A stretch of 64,000 nucleotides of DNA. Source: Longispora albida DSM 44784 (GTDB taxonomy: Bacteria > Actinomycetota > Actinomycetes > Mycobacteriales > Micromonosporaceae). The notes below the pieces were generated by a model. The model ran no database searches and had not been told where the DNA came from. It saw only the letters and a program-made list of their open reading frames with translations. Location of the stretch: NCBI RefSeq assembly GCF_000379825.1, contig NZ_KB903816.1, positions 100,285 through 164,284 of the forward strand, in the 5' to 3' direction. The first letter of the stretch is position 1. Each line of letters begins with the position of its first letter. This document shows positions 63,099 through 64,000 of the stretch, in pieces. Made by a program: the position numbers and the translations under genes.

Positions 63099-64000
63099 GT
63101 GACCGCCTTGCCGATGGCCGGCCGAGCCGAAGAGCTCCGGGCGATCAGCGAGGCCTGGGCGGCCCGGCAGATCGTGGTGATCACCGGCGAGGCTGGCATG
63201 GGCAAGAGCAGGCTGGTCGCCGAGGCGCTCGCGGTACTCGACCCGGCACCGGCCACCGTGCTCGCCGGGCACGCCCGCAGCCACGCGCCGGCCCCGTACG
63301 ACTGGGTCGCCTCCGCGCTCAGCGGCCGCGACCTCGGCGAGCTCGGCGTACCCGCCGACGCGCTCGGCTGGCTGACCCAGCGCCCGGACGCCCCGGTACG
63401 CCGGTTCGCGCCGGACACGCTGCTGCGGGTCGCCGTCGACGCGGTACGGGAGCTGACCGGCCCGGCACCCGGCGGCGTCATCGTCGTCGAGGACCTGCAC
63501 CACCTCGACCCGGCCAGCCTGTCGCTCGTGGCGGAGCTGGCCACCGTACCGGCGCTGCTCGTCGTCACCAGCCGCCCGCCGACCACAGCGGCGTTCCCGA
63601 GCCTGGCCGGCCGGGTGCTCGCCCGGCTGAGCGGGACGGCGCGCTCCGTCCGCAGGCACCTCGGCCCGCTGAATCCGGCCGAGACGGGCTGCGTGATCGA
63701 GGCGGCGTTCGGCTCCGCCGAGTACGCGGAGGAGACCCAGGCCCGTACCGGCGGCAACCCCTACTGGCTGACCGAGCTCATCGCGGCCCATCGCGGCGAC
63801 AGCCCGCGCTCGCTCGCCGAAGCTCCCCTGCCCAGCCACGTCGCCGCGATGGCCACCGAGAACCTGAGCGGCGAGGACCCGGCCGTCATCCGGCTCGCCC
63901 ACTCCGCGGCCCTGCTCGGGGCGGCGGAAGCCATCCGGTCCAGCCCGGACGACGAGTCCGTCCGCAGGCTCGTCCACCTCGGACTGTTCGAGCTGGGGCC
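63099..64000 (+). CDS. AAA/LuxR-type ATPase regulator, 3' partial
   Basis: The frame is open to the right edge. Start GTG 63099 has GGAG about six bases upstream; ATG 63114 is the alternative. It reads MAGRAEELRAISEAWAAR with Walker A TGEAGMGKSRLV near residue 30 and Walker B GVIVVEDLHHLDP near 130, followed by TSRPP, the AAA_16/STAND-like regulator core. Large LuxR-type regulators of this kind end with a LuxR HTH, which would lie outside the window. It is divergent from PP2C. Confidence 0.8.
   Translation, partial: MTALPMAGRAEELRAISEAWAARQIVVITGEAGMGKSRLVAEALAVLDPAPATVLAGHARSHAPAPYDWVASALSGRDLGELGVPADALGWLTQRPDAPVRRFAPDTLLRVAVDAVRELTGPAPGGVIVVEDLHHLDPASLSLVAELATVPALLVVTSRPPTTAAFPSLAGRVLARLSGTARSVRRHLGPLNPAETGCVIEAAFGSAEYAEETQARTGGNPYWLTELIAAHRGDSPRSLAEAPLPSHVAAMATENLSGEDPAVIRLAHSAALLGAAEAIRSSPDDESVRRLVHLGLFELG

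Overview
The window is about 70% GC with tightly packed, often overlapping genes, frequent GTG starts and classic actinobacterial gene order (phoH-ybeY-corC-era-recO-uppS, hrcA-dnaJ-rsmE, lepA divergent from rpsT, SigE-type sigma factor, DUF3105 protein). It is chromosomal DNA of a filamentous-type actinobacterium. A Micromonosporales relative is my best guess, but nothing in the sequence proves the family.

Layout: 0-2.7 kb is an ECF (YkoEDC-like) vitamin-precursor transporter. 2.8-5.1 kb is a class A penicillin-binding protein. 5.1-20 kb, mostly minus strand, is a conserved housekeeping block (uppS, recO, sigE with a membrane partner, a P-loop kinase, era, cdd-like, corC-like, ybeY, phoH, serine hydrolase, HIT, secreted protein, rsmE, dnaJ, hrcA with a CIRCE operator). 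20-23.8 kb has two DUF4870 membrane proteins, a lysozyme-like protein, an enoyl-CoA hydratase and hemW. 23.8-33 kb is an accessory block: an EACC1-caspase pair, two orphan contractile-tail baseplate genes reading divergently from it, an OYE/ArsR pair, and a lipid operon made of a frameshifted KAS III, an acyltransferase and a patatin-EF-hand fusion. 33-38.5 kb returns to the core (coiled-coil endopeptidase-like protein, lepA, rpsT, DUF3105, tRNA-Arg).

38.5-51 kb is accessory. It holds an inverted copy of the tRNA-Arg anticodon arm, an operon whose first gene looks like an injection-system (eCIS) effector carrying a DUF922 zinc protease, a complete IS481-family element with target-site duplication, and a run of regulator/oxidoreductase modules (LysR, TetR, HxlR, TetR) with visible operators. 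51-64 kb contains a WG-repeat protein, gltA, an MMPL transporter, an Asp-rich calcium-binding repeat protein, an orphan XRE antitoxin with what looks like an eroded toxin, a PepSY protein, DUF1684, an ArsR-type regulator with an MFS exporter, a PP2C phosphatase, and the start of a LuxR/AAA-type ATPase that runs off the window.

The most interesting biology is the 23.8-27.9 kb locus (caspase and EACC1 back to back with two baseplate proteins and no sheath, tube or spike), together with the eCIS-effector-like operon at 39.3-41.2 kb. The patatin-EF-hand lipid operon and the tRNA-Arg inverted copy follow.
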